From: Deltaproteobacteria bacterium
Lineage (GTDB): Bacteria > Myxococcota > Kuafuiibacteriia > Kuafuiibacteriales > Kuafuiibacteriaceae
Reading direction: 5' to 3'
Length of the DNA stretch: 64,000 bases
Assembly (NCBI GenBank): GCA_016703535.1
Contig: JADJBV010000001.1
Location: forward strand, 6,252,001-6,316,000
Of this stretch, positions 1-9,324 are shown in pieces; the first letter of the stretch is position 1; each line of letters starts with the position of its first letter. The notes below the pieces were generated by a model. It searched no databases. It was not told where the DNA came from and worked only from the letters and a program-made list of their open reading frames with translations. The translations under genes and the position numbers were made by a program.

Positions 1-114
1 ACGCCGCCCGATGGCGCTGAGGTCGGGGCTGTCGACCACCATCAGGGAAAGTCGACGCAGGGACAGGCCCGGCAACGGTCGACGGCCCAAGGTGCTGGCA
101 TCCGAGTCGCTCAA
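1..114 (-). CDS. N-terminus of an FHA-domain protein (partial)
   Basis: A minus-strand frame opens just after the kinase that ends at 174 and runs off the window edge. The first plausible start is TTG at 114-112; a TGA at 135-133 bounds the frame upstream. The 38 visible residues include LRRLSLMVVDSPDLSAIG, which resembles the first strand of an FHA domain (phosphothreonine-binding). Third codon positions are mostly G or C, as in real genes here. Another kinase in this window (10973-12649) sits beside an FHA/sigma-54 activator remnant, so the missing part could be such an activator. That is inference: only the first strand of the fold is visible and there is no clear ribosome-binding site. 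Confidence 0.4.
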   Translation of the reverse strand, partial: MSDSDASTLGRRPLPGLSLRRLSLMVVDSPDLSAIGRR

Positions 115-173
115 ATTCGGCGCAGGTTGTGCTCAGCTCCGAGGGCCGGTCAACCCTGACCGCGATTGAGCCG

Positions 174-1688
174 CTAGCGATCGAAGTCCCAGCTGACGGT
201 CGCGAAGAGGCCGTCGAAGGTCGGCCACGTTGCGCTTCGCACCACCGGCTCGGCGCAGCGGCGCAAGGTCTGGCCCGCGGGATCGTCGGGCCTGACCTCG
301 AGCGCGTCGATGGTCCCGCCTCCCGCCATCACCAAGTACAGGCGGTGGTGGCCTTTGTCGGGCGCGCAGGGTTCGAGCTTCGACCGCAGGCTCCGCGCGA
401 AGGCCTCAATCGAGGTCGGGCCTTGCACCCGGACGGTCACGCGCAAGGGCGCTCGGGTGGGCGCGTCCGGTCGGGGCAGCGCAGGCGCGGGCGCCGGCCG
501 AGGTGGTTCGATCGACGCTTCGGCCGGTGAGCCGGGAGGCACAACCTTTGGGCCGTCGACCCACCAGAGCCCCATCGCGATCGAGGCGGAGATGAGCAGC
601 GCCCCGATCCCTCGGCGCCAGGGAAAAGTGCGGGCGGTCTGGGGCACGGGCGCCGACGACAAAGGTGGTGGGCGAGCGCCAACGGTCTCGGCCCCGGCGA
701 TCGAGGCCGGAAGTTCGAGGGTGCCCAGCGCCAAAGGTACCTGCGCCAGTTCGCCCCAGGCCGTACGAAGCGCGGTGCCATTCGACCAACGCTGATCGGG
801 CCGCTTCTCCAGGCAACGACGGACGAGGTCCGCCCAAGGACCAGGCGGCAGCGCCGGCGGGGGCTGGTGCAAGTGGGCTTGCATCAGCTCCGCCACCCCG
901 GGGCCCACGAAGGGCCAGCGCCCAGTGAGGGCCTCGTAGACCAGCGCTCCAAAAGCATAGACGTCGGTGGCCGGGGTGACCGGGCCGTAGGCCTCACTCC
1001 ACTGCTCGGGCGCCATATAGGCAGGGGTGCCATAAAGTCGGTCCGGCAAGGTCACCGCGGGGCGCGTCGGGTCCACCGGCTTGACCAGACCAAAGTCCAA
1101 GAGCCGGAGGTGCGGTTGGGGCGTGGCGACCCACATCAAGTTCCGGGCCTTCAGGTCTCGGTGAACCAGCCCCGCCTCGTGGATCTCCGCCAAGGCCTCG
1201 ACGACTGGGGCCAGCAGCACCTGCAGCTCGGGCCCCGACCGCGGACCCACCTCCGCCAGGTGTTCGTCCAAGGGGTGGCCCTCGATCCACTCCAGGGCCA
1301 GATATCGCCTTCGATCTTCGAGGTGGCCGGCGTCGTAGAGCTTCACGACGGCCGGTGATCCCAAACGAGCGATGGCCTCGGCCTCCCGGGCGAAGCGCGC
1401 CTGGTCCTCATCGGGCGCGACGGTGCTCAAGATCTTGAGGGCCACCCGCCGACCAGTGAGTTTCTGCCGGGCCCGATAGACCACGGCGTGGCCGCCCGCT
1501 CCGGCCTGACCCAAAACCCAATAACGATCAGCGGCGAGGGTGCCGAGGATCGGATCGTGGCCATCGTCGATCCGATCTTTGGGGGTCTGACAACGAAGAC
1601 AAGCCCCTGGCTCGGGATCGACCAAAGCACAGCGCCAGCAGAGGTAACGAGGTGCGTCGCTCAAGGGCTCAGCCAAAACAGCAGCCAC
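174..1688 (-). CDS. Ser/Thr protein kinase with N-terminal zinc ribbon and C-terminal periplasmic domain
   Basis: This is a 504-residue membrane-anchored eukaryotic-type Ser/Thr kinase. Four cysteines in two CxxC pairs (residues 17, 20, 30, 33) form a probable zinc ribbon before the kinase domain. The kinase has a glycine loop (GQAGAGGHAVVY), the lysine in VALKIL, the catalytic loop HRDLKARN, DFG in LLDFGLV, and the APE region in AYMAPEQW, so it should be active. A single hydrophobic helix near residues 355-374 separates it from a Pro-rich stretch. The C-terminal domain of about 90 residues has two spaced cysteines and recalls AgmX/PglI-type C-termini of myxobacteria (weak resemblance). The start overlaps the end of the upstream gene by 28 bp, suggesting coupling with the transglutaminase-like protein. 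Confidence 0.85.
   Translation of the reverse strand: MAAVLAEPLSDAPRYLCWRCALVDPEPGACLRCQTPKDRIDDGHDPILGTLAADRYWVLGQAGAGGHAVVYRARQKLTGRRVALKILSTVAPDEDQARFAREAEAIARLGSPAVVKLYDAGHLEDRRRYLALEWIEGHPLDEHLAEVGPRSGPELQVLLAPVVEALAEIHEAGLVHRDLKARNLMWVATPQPHLRLLDFGLVKPVDPTRPAVTLPDRLYGTPAYMAPEQWSEAYGPVTPATDVYAFGALVYEALTGRWPFVGPGVAELMQAHLHQPPPALPPGPWADLVRRCLEKRPDQRWSNGTALRTAWGELAQVPLALGTLELPASIAGAETVGARPPPLSSAPVPQTARTFPWRRGIGALLISASIAMGLWWVDGPKVVPPGSPAEASIEPPRPAPAPALPRPDAPTRAPLRVTVRVQGPTSIEAFARSLRSKLEPCAPDKGHHRLYLVMAGGGTIDALEVRPDDPAGQTLRRCAEPVVRSATWPTFDGLFATVSWDFDR
869..882. repeat. Palindrome copy 1, GCAAG-TGGG-CTTGC
   Basis: Perfect copy of the dispersed 14-bp palindrome inside the kinase gene. On the coding (minus) strand it is read CAA GCC CAC TTG (Gln-Ala-His-Leu). 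Confidence 0.8.
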
Positions 1689-3928
1689 GCCAGCGGAGTG
1701 CCGTTGCCCACCGACGCGCCCTTTTGAAGTGGATCGGGGGCACCTCGCGCCAAGGCCCGGACCACCTCGTGATGACCACCGTCCAGGAGCTCCACCACCC
1801 GTCGCCCGAACCGCTGGCGGTCCCCCAGGGCCAAGGACGCCAAGGCCGCGTTCGCCAAGAGCTCCGGCGGCGGATGAGGCCCGGCCTTCTCAAGGGCCGC
1901 TTGATAGCCCAACTGCGCCGCCCCGGCGTCGCCAGCGATCAACGCGAGGTTGGACAGATCGATCCCTGCCGACCAAACGCCCGCCGCCAGCTCGCGACGC
2001 CAGATCTGCTCCGCCTCTTCGCTGCGCCCCAGGTGGAACAAGATCCTCGCCCGAGCGCCGGGCGTGGCGGCCCGCAATAAAGCCCGATCCCACGCTTGAG
2101 CGAGGGAACTCCGCAGCAGCTCCAGCTCCCGAGCCCGACCGGCGTCGGTGGGCCGCAACGCCGCCACCCGAGGGGTCGCGCTGAGGGGCGGGTGCCGCTG
2201 CCATTCTTCGGAGAGGCGAATCCGTCGGCTGGGCCCACCGGCGCGATCCAGCTCGGCGGCCCCGGCCATCCAGGCCTCACTGAAGGGACGATCCAAAAGG
2301 GTGGCCTCCAGCGGGACGAACCACTGGCCCTGATCTTCGAGGCGCCCGTGGGCCTCGGGCCCCAACCACCCCTCCCCTTGGTGCGGGACCTTGGTGCCCA
2401 AGGCCACCAAGACATGCCCGGGCGTCATCAGGAGGATCGCGTCGATGCCCGCGGCCTCGGCCGCCGAGGCCACCAAAACCGCCAGGTCTTCACAGTCCCC
2501 GCTACCCTCGGCCAGCACCTCGTCGGGGCGAGCCACCTCGTCCAGGCCCGACGGCGGCGTTGCGTCGGTGCGATAACGCAGGCCCTGGGCCCGCAGGCCA
2601 GCCCACAAGGCGGCCAAGGGGGCCAAAGGATCGCTCGCGGGGAGCTCGGCCATCACCTGGTCGGCCAAACGCCGCAGGTTCGGATCGTCCGCGGTGACGA
2701 AGGCCGCCACCCCTTCGGGCTGTGACCAATCGACTGTGCGCCGATCGTGGACCGTGACGCTCACGCTCTCGAGGGAAAGTTCGGCGGAGGCGCTCTGCAA
2801 CTTAACTTGCAAAACCGCGCTCTGGCGGCCGCGTTGTCCAAAGACGCGGGTTCGATCCAAGACCAACGGCAACGGCACCCGCTGTTGCCCCTTGGCTGGG
2901 ACGCTGGGGACGGACAAGGTCAAGGGCGCCGCCAAGAGGCCTGGTCCCTCGACTCGAATCCGCAAGCCATCTTGCACTTTGTTGCCACGGTTGATGACCA
3001 CTACGCCGCCTACGCCGTGGCGGGCGTAGGCCTCGGCCTGGGCCAAAAACAGCGGCGGCAGATCGATCGTTACGCCCAAGTGGGTGGGCGCGTTGGCCTG
3101 GGTCAGCACCGGGCCACGCGGCGCCAAACGGGCGTAGAGCACACCTTGACTGACGCTGTGGATCGCGACGCCCGCGGACTCCACCGACCGAGAGAGGGTG
3201 GTCGGGCTCGTCCCCGCTCCTTGCAATCGATAACGGGCCTGGCCCCGCTCCATGCTGGTCCACTCGGCTCGGCCAGGCGCCAACTCGAAGTTGAGACGCG
3301 CCGCCAGACCCTCCGCGGTCGCGGCGTCGGGGAGGCCTTCCACCACCAGCTCCAGCAGATCGTCCCGAGACGAGGTCGCGGTGGCCACCAGCTCGGGCAC
3401 CACCTTGGCCGCGGCTCGCTCGGCGGCTTGGCGTTGGGCCGAGCTCGCCGACAAGGCCAACCCTTGCCCAGTGCTCGACCAACCGCGGCGCACCAGGGCG
3501 GTGTCGGCCTCGACCAAACGGAGCTCGAGCACCAGATCGAAGCGCACCAACTTGTCGCCCAGGACCTGGCCACCGACCCGCTCGAAGTGGGCCCGCCCCA
3601 ACACCAACCAGTCGACGTCAAAGCCCGTAAGCCCCGGAGGCACCCACTCACCGCGCAGCAACGCCGCTTGATCCGTCAGGCCTCGGAGCTTGCGGCGTTG
3701 GGCTTCGTCCAGGACCTCAACCTGCTGGGAGGCCAACAGCGCCCGCACCACGACGTCCTCCGCCAAACCTTCTTGGCCAAGAGGCGAAGCGATCACCACC
3801 GCCACCCGAGGGGCCGCGGCCGCGGGTGCGGTCAGGGCCAAGAGCCCCCAGATGACCGCCCCCACCACCGGGCTCCCTCGTGCCAAAGGCCTTCGGCCAG
3901 GGCCATCGGCCGGACCACGGATCCACAT
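1661..3928 (-). CDS. Secreted protein with transglutaminase-like domain
   Basis: 755 residues. The N-terminus has basic residues, then a hydrophobic stretch ending TAPAAAA, a probable Sec signal peptide. The first 200 mature residues resemble periplasmic proteins that compute protein- or lipid-linked scores (VAVVIASPLGQEGL, VDWLVLGRAHF), but no named family is recognised. Around residues 410-510 there is a transglutaminase/cysteine-protease-like core. The candidate nucleophile is Cys479 in GSGDCEDLAV and the candidate histidine is His505 in TPGHVLVALG. Remaining residues are helical and TPR-like, rich in Ala and Leu. It begins a minus-strand operon that continues into the zinc-ribbon kinase, which overlaps its 3' end. 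The substrate is unknown; bacterial relatives are either peptidases or cross-linking enzymes. Confidence 0.7.
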   Translation of the reverse strand: MWIRGPADGPGRRPLARGSPVVGAVIWGLLALTAPAAAAPRVAVVIASPLGQEGLAEDVVVRALLASQQVEVLDEAQRRKLRGLTDQAALLRGEWVPPGLTGFDVDWLVLGRAHFERVGGQVLGDKLVRFDLVLELRLVEADTALVRRGWSSTGQGLALSASSAQRQAAERAAAKVVPELVATATSSRDDLLELVVEGLPDAATAEGLAARLNFELAPGRAEWTSMERGQARYRLQGAGTSPTTLSRSVESAGVAIHSVSQGVLYARLAPRGPVLTQANAPTHLGVTIDLPPLFLAQAEAYARHGVGGVVVINRGNKVQDGLRIRVEGPGLLAAPLTLSVPSVPAKGQQRVPLPLVLDRTRVFGQRGRQSAVLQVKLQSASAELSLESVSVTVHDRRTVDWSQPEGVAAFVTADDPNLRRLADQVMAELPASDPLAPLAALWAGLRAQGLRYRTDATPPSGLDEVARPDEVLAEGSGDCEDLAVLVASAAEAAGIDAILLMTPGHVLVALGTKVPHQGEGWLGPEAHGRLEDQGQWFVPLEATLLDRPFSEAWMAGAAELDRAGGPSRRIRLSEEWQRHPPLSATPRVAALRPTDAGRARELELLRSSLAQAWDRALLRAATPGARARILFHLGRSEEAEQIWRRELAAGVWSAGIDLSNLALIAGDAGAAQLGYQAALEKAGPHPPPELLANAALASLALGDRQRFGRRVVELLDGGHHEVVRALARGAPDPLQKGASVGNGTPLAWLLFWLSP
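2962..2975. repeat. Palindrome copy 2, GCAAG-CCAT-CTTGC
   Basis: Perfect copy in the transglutaminase-like gene, read on the minus strand as CAA GAT GGC TTG (Gln-Asp-Gly-Leu). A one-mismatch copy (GCAAC-TTAA-CTTGC) lies at 2797-2810 in the same gene, read as Gln-Val-Lys-Leu. Confidence 0.8.
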
Positions 3929-4131
3929 CCCACCCCGTGGGTGCAGGGATAGGGCCGCGCCAGTTCCTCGGAGTTCGGGCCCATTGTCCCTGTGACGTCA
4001 CCACTTTGGATCTCCTCCCCCAAGTGACGACTCCAGGCCCCGGCCGGCTGGGGACTCGAGGCCCGGGACGAATCTCCCGGTCAGCACCCCGGGCGCGGCA
4101 TGGATCTGGCTAGGATAGGGCGGTTCGAACT

Positions 4132-5898
4132 ATGGTGGCCCCCGTGAAGCGATCCTACGCCCTCCTTGCCCCGGCCTTGGTGGCCTTTGCCTTGTTGCCG
4201 ACGGCCTGTGGAGACACCGCCGAGACCCCGGTCGAAGACACCGGGGTAGGAGATGACACCGGCGTTCGACCCGACACCGGCCAACCCGGTCCTGACCTCG
4301 GCTTCTACGACGGCGGCGTGGTCCCGGACGTCGGCACCCCGGATCTCGGCTTCGACGACGGGGGCGGTGTGCCCGACACTGGCCCGATCGACGTCGGCCC
4401 CGCGCCCAACGTCAACGTCAGCGGCAAGATCTTGAAGCTCGGCGCTTACCTCGCCGGCAACAACGAAGGTTCAGGCCAGGTCGCGGTGCTCGCCTTGGGC
4501 GTGAACCCGCCGGTCTCCACCTTGAGCAGCGCCGACGTCGCCACCTTGGGTGACTACAGCCTCTCTTTGCCGAGCAACGGCAAGGTCGTGACCTTCTCGA
4601 ACAAGCTCGGTTACTTCCCGAGCTACAACGGCATCACCACCCAGGCCGCCGACATCACCGGCAAGAACCTCTACCTGGCCGAGGTCGCTTGGGTGAACGC
4701 GATCGCCACCCTCCACAACGTCGACCTGACCAATCCCTTCAACTGCCACGCGCCTCCCCAAGGCAATTTGAACCCCAACGATCAGTGCATCTACGCCGCG
4801 GTCGTTGGTCGGATCTTGGATGACGGCACCGCGGGCAACGGCACCATCCGCCCGGTGGGCGGCGTGGCCCGTACCGACTTCTCGATCACCGGCGGTCCGG
4901 GCGCGGGTGTTTGGTACACCAAGGGCCCCTACTTCCTGGACTACACCGGCACCGCGTCCACCTCGGCGACCTCCATCGTCTACAACGACAACGGCACCTA
5001 CCGCGGCGGCCTCTACGTCTTCTTCGCCGAGATCCCGCGGACCGTGGGCCCCGAGTCGATCGATCTCAACGTCTCGATCACCTACAACTACAACGGCGCC
5101 AACCGCTACTTCGGACCTTCGGGCATCAAGGTCTTCCGGCCCTACGGCGTCACTTGGTACAGCATCAGCGAGACCGGAACGCCGCCGGTGCTCCCAATCG
5201 ATGACATCGACTTCGACAACCAAATTTACCCGTTGTTTGCGCCAGTGGCTCAAGGCGGCCTTGGTTGCCAGGGTTGCCACACCAACCAAAACGGCGCCGC
5301 ACCTTCGGGGGGCATGAACCTCTACGGCGCCGAGGCGGCCTACGCCTCGCTCAACCCGGCCACCTACCCGGCCCGGGTCAACACCAACAACCCGAGCGCC
5401 AGCTTGGTCTTGACCAAACCGCTTTACGAGCCGGCGGGCCTGCAGGACCACCCGATCGTGGCCTTCGCCTCCGAGCAGGATCCGGCTTACCAGCTGCTCT
5501 ACACCTGGATCCAAGAGGGTGGCATTCGCGACGTGGTCGTGCCGCCGGTCAGCTTCGCCAACGAAATCCGGCCGATCCTCTACAACGCCACCAACAACGG
5601 CGGCGCCGGCTGCATCACCTGCCACGGCGACCAAGCCAACCAATCGGGGGGCTTCTACGTGGGTGGCGACGCCGCCGCGCTCCACGCCGAGTTGACCCAA
5701 GAGGCACCGACGGACAACGGCGCCACCGGCCAGCCGTATCGGGTCAACAAACAAGGTCAAACCGGCCAGAGTCTGGTCTTGATCAACCCGCTGTTCGGCA
5801 ACGCCGAGCCGCACCCGGTCAAGATCTTCGGCGGCGCCGCCGACCCTCGGTACCAGCTGATTTATCGCTGGATCGCCGAGGGGTACCAGAACAACTGA
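4132..5898 (+). CDS. Di-heme cytochrome c-type lipoprotein, tandem copy A
   Basis: 588 residues. The signal peptide ends in a lipobox (LPTAC). A linker of about 60 residues rich in Asp, Thr, Gly and Pro follows, a common spacer in surface lipoproteins of Myxococcota. The middle has beta-rich carboxypeptidase-regulatory-like segments. The C-terminal part has two c-type heme motifs: C379-x-x-C382-H383 in GCQGCH and C494-x-x-C497-H498 in GCITCH, each followed by a similar block ending in a Tyr-Gln-Leu-rich segment. The heme domain is therefore itself duplicated. An outer-membrane or surface electron-transfer or sensor role is likely; the partner is unknown. ATG 4132 is used here, but GTG 4144 gives a more typical signal peptide (MKRSYALLAP). 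The next gene is a paralogue 21 bp downstream. Confidence 0.8.
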   Translation: MVAPVKRSYALLAPALVAFALLPTACGDTAETPVEDTGVGDDTGVRPDTGQPGPDLGFYDGGVVPDVGTPDLGFDDGGGVPDTGPIDVGPAPNVNVSGKILKLGAYLAGNNEGSGQVAVLALGVNPPVSTLSSADVATLGDYSLSLPSNGKVVTFSNKLGYFPSYNGITTQAADITGKNLYLAEVAWVNAIATLHNVDLTNPFNCHAPPQGNLNPNDQCIYAAVVGRILDDGTAGNGTIRPVGGVARTDFSITGGPGAGVWYTKGPYFLDYTGTASTSATSIVYNDNGTYRGGLYVFFAEIPRTVGPESIDLNVSITYNYNGANRYFGPSGIKVFRPYGVTWYSISETGTPPVLPIDDIDFDNQIYPLFAPVAQGGLGCQGCHTNQNGAAPSGGMNLYGAEAAYASLNPATYPARVNTNNPSASLVLTKPLYEPAGLQDHPIVAFASEQDPAYQLLYTWIQEGGIRDVVVPPVSFANEIRPILYNATNNGGAGCITCHGDQANQSGGFYVGGDAAALHAELTQEAPTDNGATGQPYRVNKQGQTGQSLVLINPLFGNAEPHPVKIFGGAADPRYQLIYRWIAEGYQNN

Positions 5899-5919
5899 CC
5901 TTCGACGAGAGGCCTTCCC

Positions 5920-7608
5920 ATGCGTACCTCAAAGCACCCGTACCTGCTCCCTTTGTTCTCCGGGCTGCTCGCCGCCTGTGGTGGTCAACCGCCGATCTTG
6001 CTGCTGCCGGACAGCGGCACCCCACCCTTGGTCTTCGGCAACCCGGACGCGGGCCCCGACGCGGGGCCCAGGGACGGCGGCTACAACCCGACGGTTTTGG
6101 TCTCGGGTGTCGCTCGTAACCTGGAGGACTTCTTGGGCGGCACTCCGGTGCCGGTCGCCGCGGCCGAGATCGAGGCCAAAGGTGTGGTCGGCGTCGCCAA
6201 CGACACCACGGCACCGACCGGCGGCTACACCATGCGGATCCCGCAGAACGGCTACGTGACGCTCAAGGCGTCGAAGGCCGGCTACATCTCCACCTACGAG
6301 ACCGTCAGCGTTGGTGGCCTCGACATCAACAACGCCAACTTGGTGATCGGCAGCAGCACCTACGTGACCTCCATCGCCCAAGCCTACGGCGTCGATCTCA
6401 ACGCGCCCTTCGCTTGCCACGCACCCAACCCGACCGCGTCCCAATGCAACTACGCGATCGTGATCGGCCGGATCCTCGACGATGGCACCGAAAACAACGA
6501 CGGCACCGCGGCCCCGATGGGCGGGGTGGCCAGCAACGAGTTCACCATCAAGGGCAACAACGACGCGACCTGGTACAAAAAGGGCCCCTACTTCTTGTCA
6601 TCGTTGGGGGTGCCCAGCGCCGGTTACACCACCTCCCAACGGGATCGGTCGCCCACCACCAACCGTTATCGCGGCGGCATCTACGTCACCTTCTTGGAGG
6701 TCCCGGTCGACGGCCCGGCTGAACAAGATTTCCAGATCTCGATCAACAGCGCCGCCGGTGGCGCTTTGACCCGCTACTTTGGCCCGGTCACCGTCAAGGC
6801 GTTCCGCAACGCCTTGGCCTGGCGCAACGTTCCTCAGACCGGCGAAGGCACCCCGGTGGTCCCGCCGCCGCCCCCGCCGCCGCCGCCGAACGTAGACTTC
6901 GACACCCAGATCTACCCGATCTTTTTGCCGGTGAATCAAGGCGGTTACGGTTGCCAGGGTTGCCACACCGATCAAGGTGGGCAGACGCCTTCCGGTGGCC
7001 TCAACCTCTACGGCGGCCCCGAGATCGCCTACCAAGGCCTGGATCCGGCGCGTTATCCGCAGCGGGTCAACACCGCCAACCCGACCGCCAGCTACCTCTT
7101 GGTGCGGCCGCTCTACGAGGCCAACGGCGTACAAGATCACCCGATCTACGCCTTCTCCGACACCACCATCCCGGCCTACCAGCTGCTCTACGCCTGGATC
7201 CAGGGCGGCGCGATCCGCAACGTGGTGGTCAACCCGACCATCAGCTTCTACAACCAGATCCGTCCGATCTTGTACCGCTCCTCGGCCGAAGGCGGCGCGG
7301 GCTGTTACGCCTGCCACGTCAACGGCGTCGACGAAAACACGGCCCCGGGCGGGGCGTACTTCGGAGGTGATGGCAACGCGCTCTACTACGCGTTGACCCA
7401 AGCGACGGCGACCGACAACGGCGCCACCGGCGAACAGTATCGGATCAACAAGACCCCCAACAACGCCGGCTACAGCCTGCTGCTGACCAACCCACTCAAC
7501 GGGAACATCGAGCCCCACCCGGTGAAGTTGTTCTACGGCGTCGAAGATCCGCGGTACCAGCTGATCTACACCTGGATCAGCGAAGGCTACGTCAACGACA
7601 CCCCGTGA
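5920..7608 (+). CDS. Di-heme cytochrome c-type lipoprotein, tandem copy B
   Basis: 562 residues, clearly homologous along its length to the preceding gene (shared blocks such as VNTANPTASYLL/VNTNNPSASLVL). The lipobox is LLAAC. The Asp/Gly-rich linker is shorter than in copy A. Heme motifs are C345-x-x-C348-H349 (GCQGCH) and C462-x-x-C465-H466 (GCYACH). A run of about 11 prolines separates the regulatory-like domain from the heme half; copy A lacks it. Being 21 bp downstream of copy A, it is probably co-transcribed. The stop codon abuts the stop of the convergent lipoprotein gene with no spacer. Tandem duplication followed by divergence is the simplest history. Confidence 0.8.
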   Translation: MRTSKHPYLLPLFSGLLAACGGQPPILLLPDSGTPPLVFGNPDAGPDAGPRDGGYNPTVLVSGVARNLEDFLGGTPVPVAAAEIEAKGVVGVANDTTAPTGGYTMRIPQNGYVTLKASKAGYISTYETVSVGGLDINNANLVIGSSTYVTSIAQAYGVDLNAPFACHAPNPTASQCNYAIVIGRILDDGTENNDGTAAPMGGVASNEFTIKGNNDATWYKKGPYFLSSLGVPSAGYTTSQRDRSPTTNRYRGGIYVTFLEVPVDGPAEQDFQISINSAAGGALTRYFGPVTVKAFRNALAWRNVPQTGEGTPVVPPPPPPPPPNVDFDTQIYPIFLPVNQGGYGCQGCHTDQGGQTPSGGLNLYGGPEIAYQGLDPARYPQRVNTANPTASYLLVRPLYEANGVQDHPIYAFSDTTIPAYQLLYAWIQGGAIRNVVVNPTISFYNQIRPILYRSSAEGGAGCYACHVNGVDENTAPGGAYFGGDGNALYYALTQATATDNGATGEQYRINKTPNNAGYSLLLTNPLNGNIEPHPVKLFYGVEDPRYQLIYTWISEGYVNDTP

Positions 7609-9315
7609 TCACGGCTCGATGATGGTGATCTCCGGCGTGTAGCTGCCGACCCCGATGATCGCCGAACCAAAGGTGACGAAGGTGCTGATCGGCCCTCCGG
7701 TGGTCAGCGGCTGGATCGGGTCCACATAACGCGGCACCGACGGGTCAATCACCACCACCCCATTTGGGCTCATTCCTTGGGCTGACATGGCCAACAGGAG
7801 CAGCTCCGGCGCCTCGGGGAGCGGGGTCACCGCGGTGGCCGCTTGGCGAACGCCAAAGGGTACAGTGCGGGCCACGATGCCCTCTCGACCAAACACCGTG
7901 AGCCCAGCGGTCCGAGCCCCCGAGGGCACCAAAAAGAGCTGCCGCGCCGGGTGGTAGACGATGCCGCGGATCAAGCCCCGCAGCTCGAGGCCACCGATGC
8001 GTAGGCTGATCAAGGTGGGCTCGGCCGCCAAGGAGGAACGGTCGTAGAGGTAGGCCAGGTCGGTGTCGTCGTCGACCAAGGCCACCGAGTCGGCGGTGGC
8101 CGCGACCCCATAAGGTTCGTTGAGGGGGATCGGGACGAGTTCACTTTGATGGGTCGTGAGATCGAAGGCCCCCATAAAAAAGGGGCCGAACAGGCCGTCG
8201 TTGGAGCCGATCAAAAAGAGCGAGTTGCCCTCTCGGGTCGCCTCTTTGACGTAACGGAGGCCCGGCAGCGGGTGGCTTTCGGTGAGGTTGCCATCCCGAT
8301 CGAAGTAGCCGACGCGTTTTTCGGTGTGGCCGTAGATCGCCAAAAAACCGCCCAATTCCGGGGCCGAAAAGAGCTGGGTCACGCAGGGCGGGGCCTCGAT
8401 CTCCCGGGAAAATTGGGCTCGCTCCAGGTCGAGAAATCCGAAACGAGAGGGCGCAGGGTCGGTGCAGTTCCAGGCCTCGGCCCGTTCACCATAGGTCGCG
8501 ACCACCACGCCGATGTCGGTGGTGGCGACGCCGCCGCTGTAGGTGAATGGGATGTCCCGAAAGGGCCCGGGTCCGAAGGTGAAGGTCCGCCGCGTCAGGG
8601 GCCGACTCACCCCCGGACCCGAAAGTTCGACCAGGCACTCCTCCACCACCGCTTGTTCGGGTGCCATGCAGGTGAAGGCCAGGTCCACGTTGTCGGCCAA
8701 GGGTGCGGCCGCGCACGGCCCGGTGCGGCTAGAGTTCACCTCCACCACCTGTTGGGCCGCGTCGATCCGCAGCTCGAAGGAACCCATCGAGCAGGCGTCG
8801 TCGGGATCGATCACCACGCGACAACCTTCTTGTGCGATGACCGGCGTACAATATTCGATGGCGCAGCTGATACCGAGCCGTTGCTCCGGTAGGGGCGGAC
8901 AGTTGGGCAATGCGTTGGTGGTCAGCTCGAAGGTGACCTCAAAAGGGGTCTCGAGTTCGACCTCTCCTCGATCGAGCCAAAGCCGACCGCTGAAATCCGG
9001 TGCCGGGAGTTGGGGATCCCCGGGCGCGGCCACCCGCACCGGCTCCGCCTCTTTCCCGCTCAAGAGCGGGGGCAAGGCGCCCGCGGCATAACCAACGATC
9101 ACCGCGTAGTTGGCCTCAGGTGTGGCGCCGACCGTCACATCCACGATCGATCCGCCGACCAAGGAGCCCAGCCGAGTCCCCTCCAAAAAGCGACCCTCGA
9201 GATCGAAGGTCAGGACCGCCGCTTGTTCGATCCCCGGCGGTGCATCGATCTTGGGCCGCCACTCGGCTGGCCCGCAGGCAACGCAGGTGACGAGCAGCCA
9301 AACCGATCGGCGCAC
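7609..9315 (-). CDS. Lipoprotein of unknown function
   Basis: 568 residues. The signal peptide ends at a cysteine in the VTCVACG region, consistent with lipid attachment. The body is beta-rich with no cofactor motif. An N-terminal third has many cysteines (pairs near residues 135-230), suggesting disulfides outside the cytoplasm. The C-terminal half has short repeated strand patterns like SLFLIGSNDGLFGPFFMG, which look like beta-propeller blades. The gene faces the di-heme pair and its stop codon touches theirs. It follows another lipoprotein gene by 9 bp, so both are probably one transcript. I do not recognise a named family. Confidence 0.7.
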   Translation of the reverse strand: MRRSVWLLVTCVACGPAEWRPKIDAPPGIEQAAVLTFDLEGRFLEGTRLGSLVGGSIVDVTVGATPEANYAVIVGYAAGALPPLLSGKEAEPVRVAAPGDPQLPAPDFSGRLWLDRGEVELETPFEVTFELTTNALPNCPPLPEQRLGISCAIEYCTPVIAQEGCRVVIDPDDACSMGSFELRIDAAQQVVEVNSSRTGPCAAAPLADNVDLAFTCMAPEQAVVEECLVELSGPGVSRPLTRRTFTFGPGPFRDIPFTYSGGVATTDIGVVVATYGERAEAWNCTDPAPSRFGFLDLERAQFSREIEAPPCVTQLFSAPELGGFLAIYGHTEKRVGYFDRDGNLTESHPLPGLRYVKEATREGNSLFLIGSNDGLFGPFFMGAFDLTTHQSELVPIPLNEPYGVAATADSVALVDDDTDLAYLYDRSSLAAEPTLISLRIGGLELRGLIRGIVYHPARQLFLVPSGARTAGLTVFGREGIVARTVPFGVRQAATAVTPLPEAPELLLLAMSAQGMSPNGVVVIDPSVPRYVDPIQPLTTGGPISTFVTFGSAIIGVGSYTPEITIIEP

Positions 9316-9324
9316 CGCTCGAGG

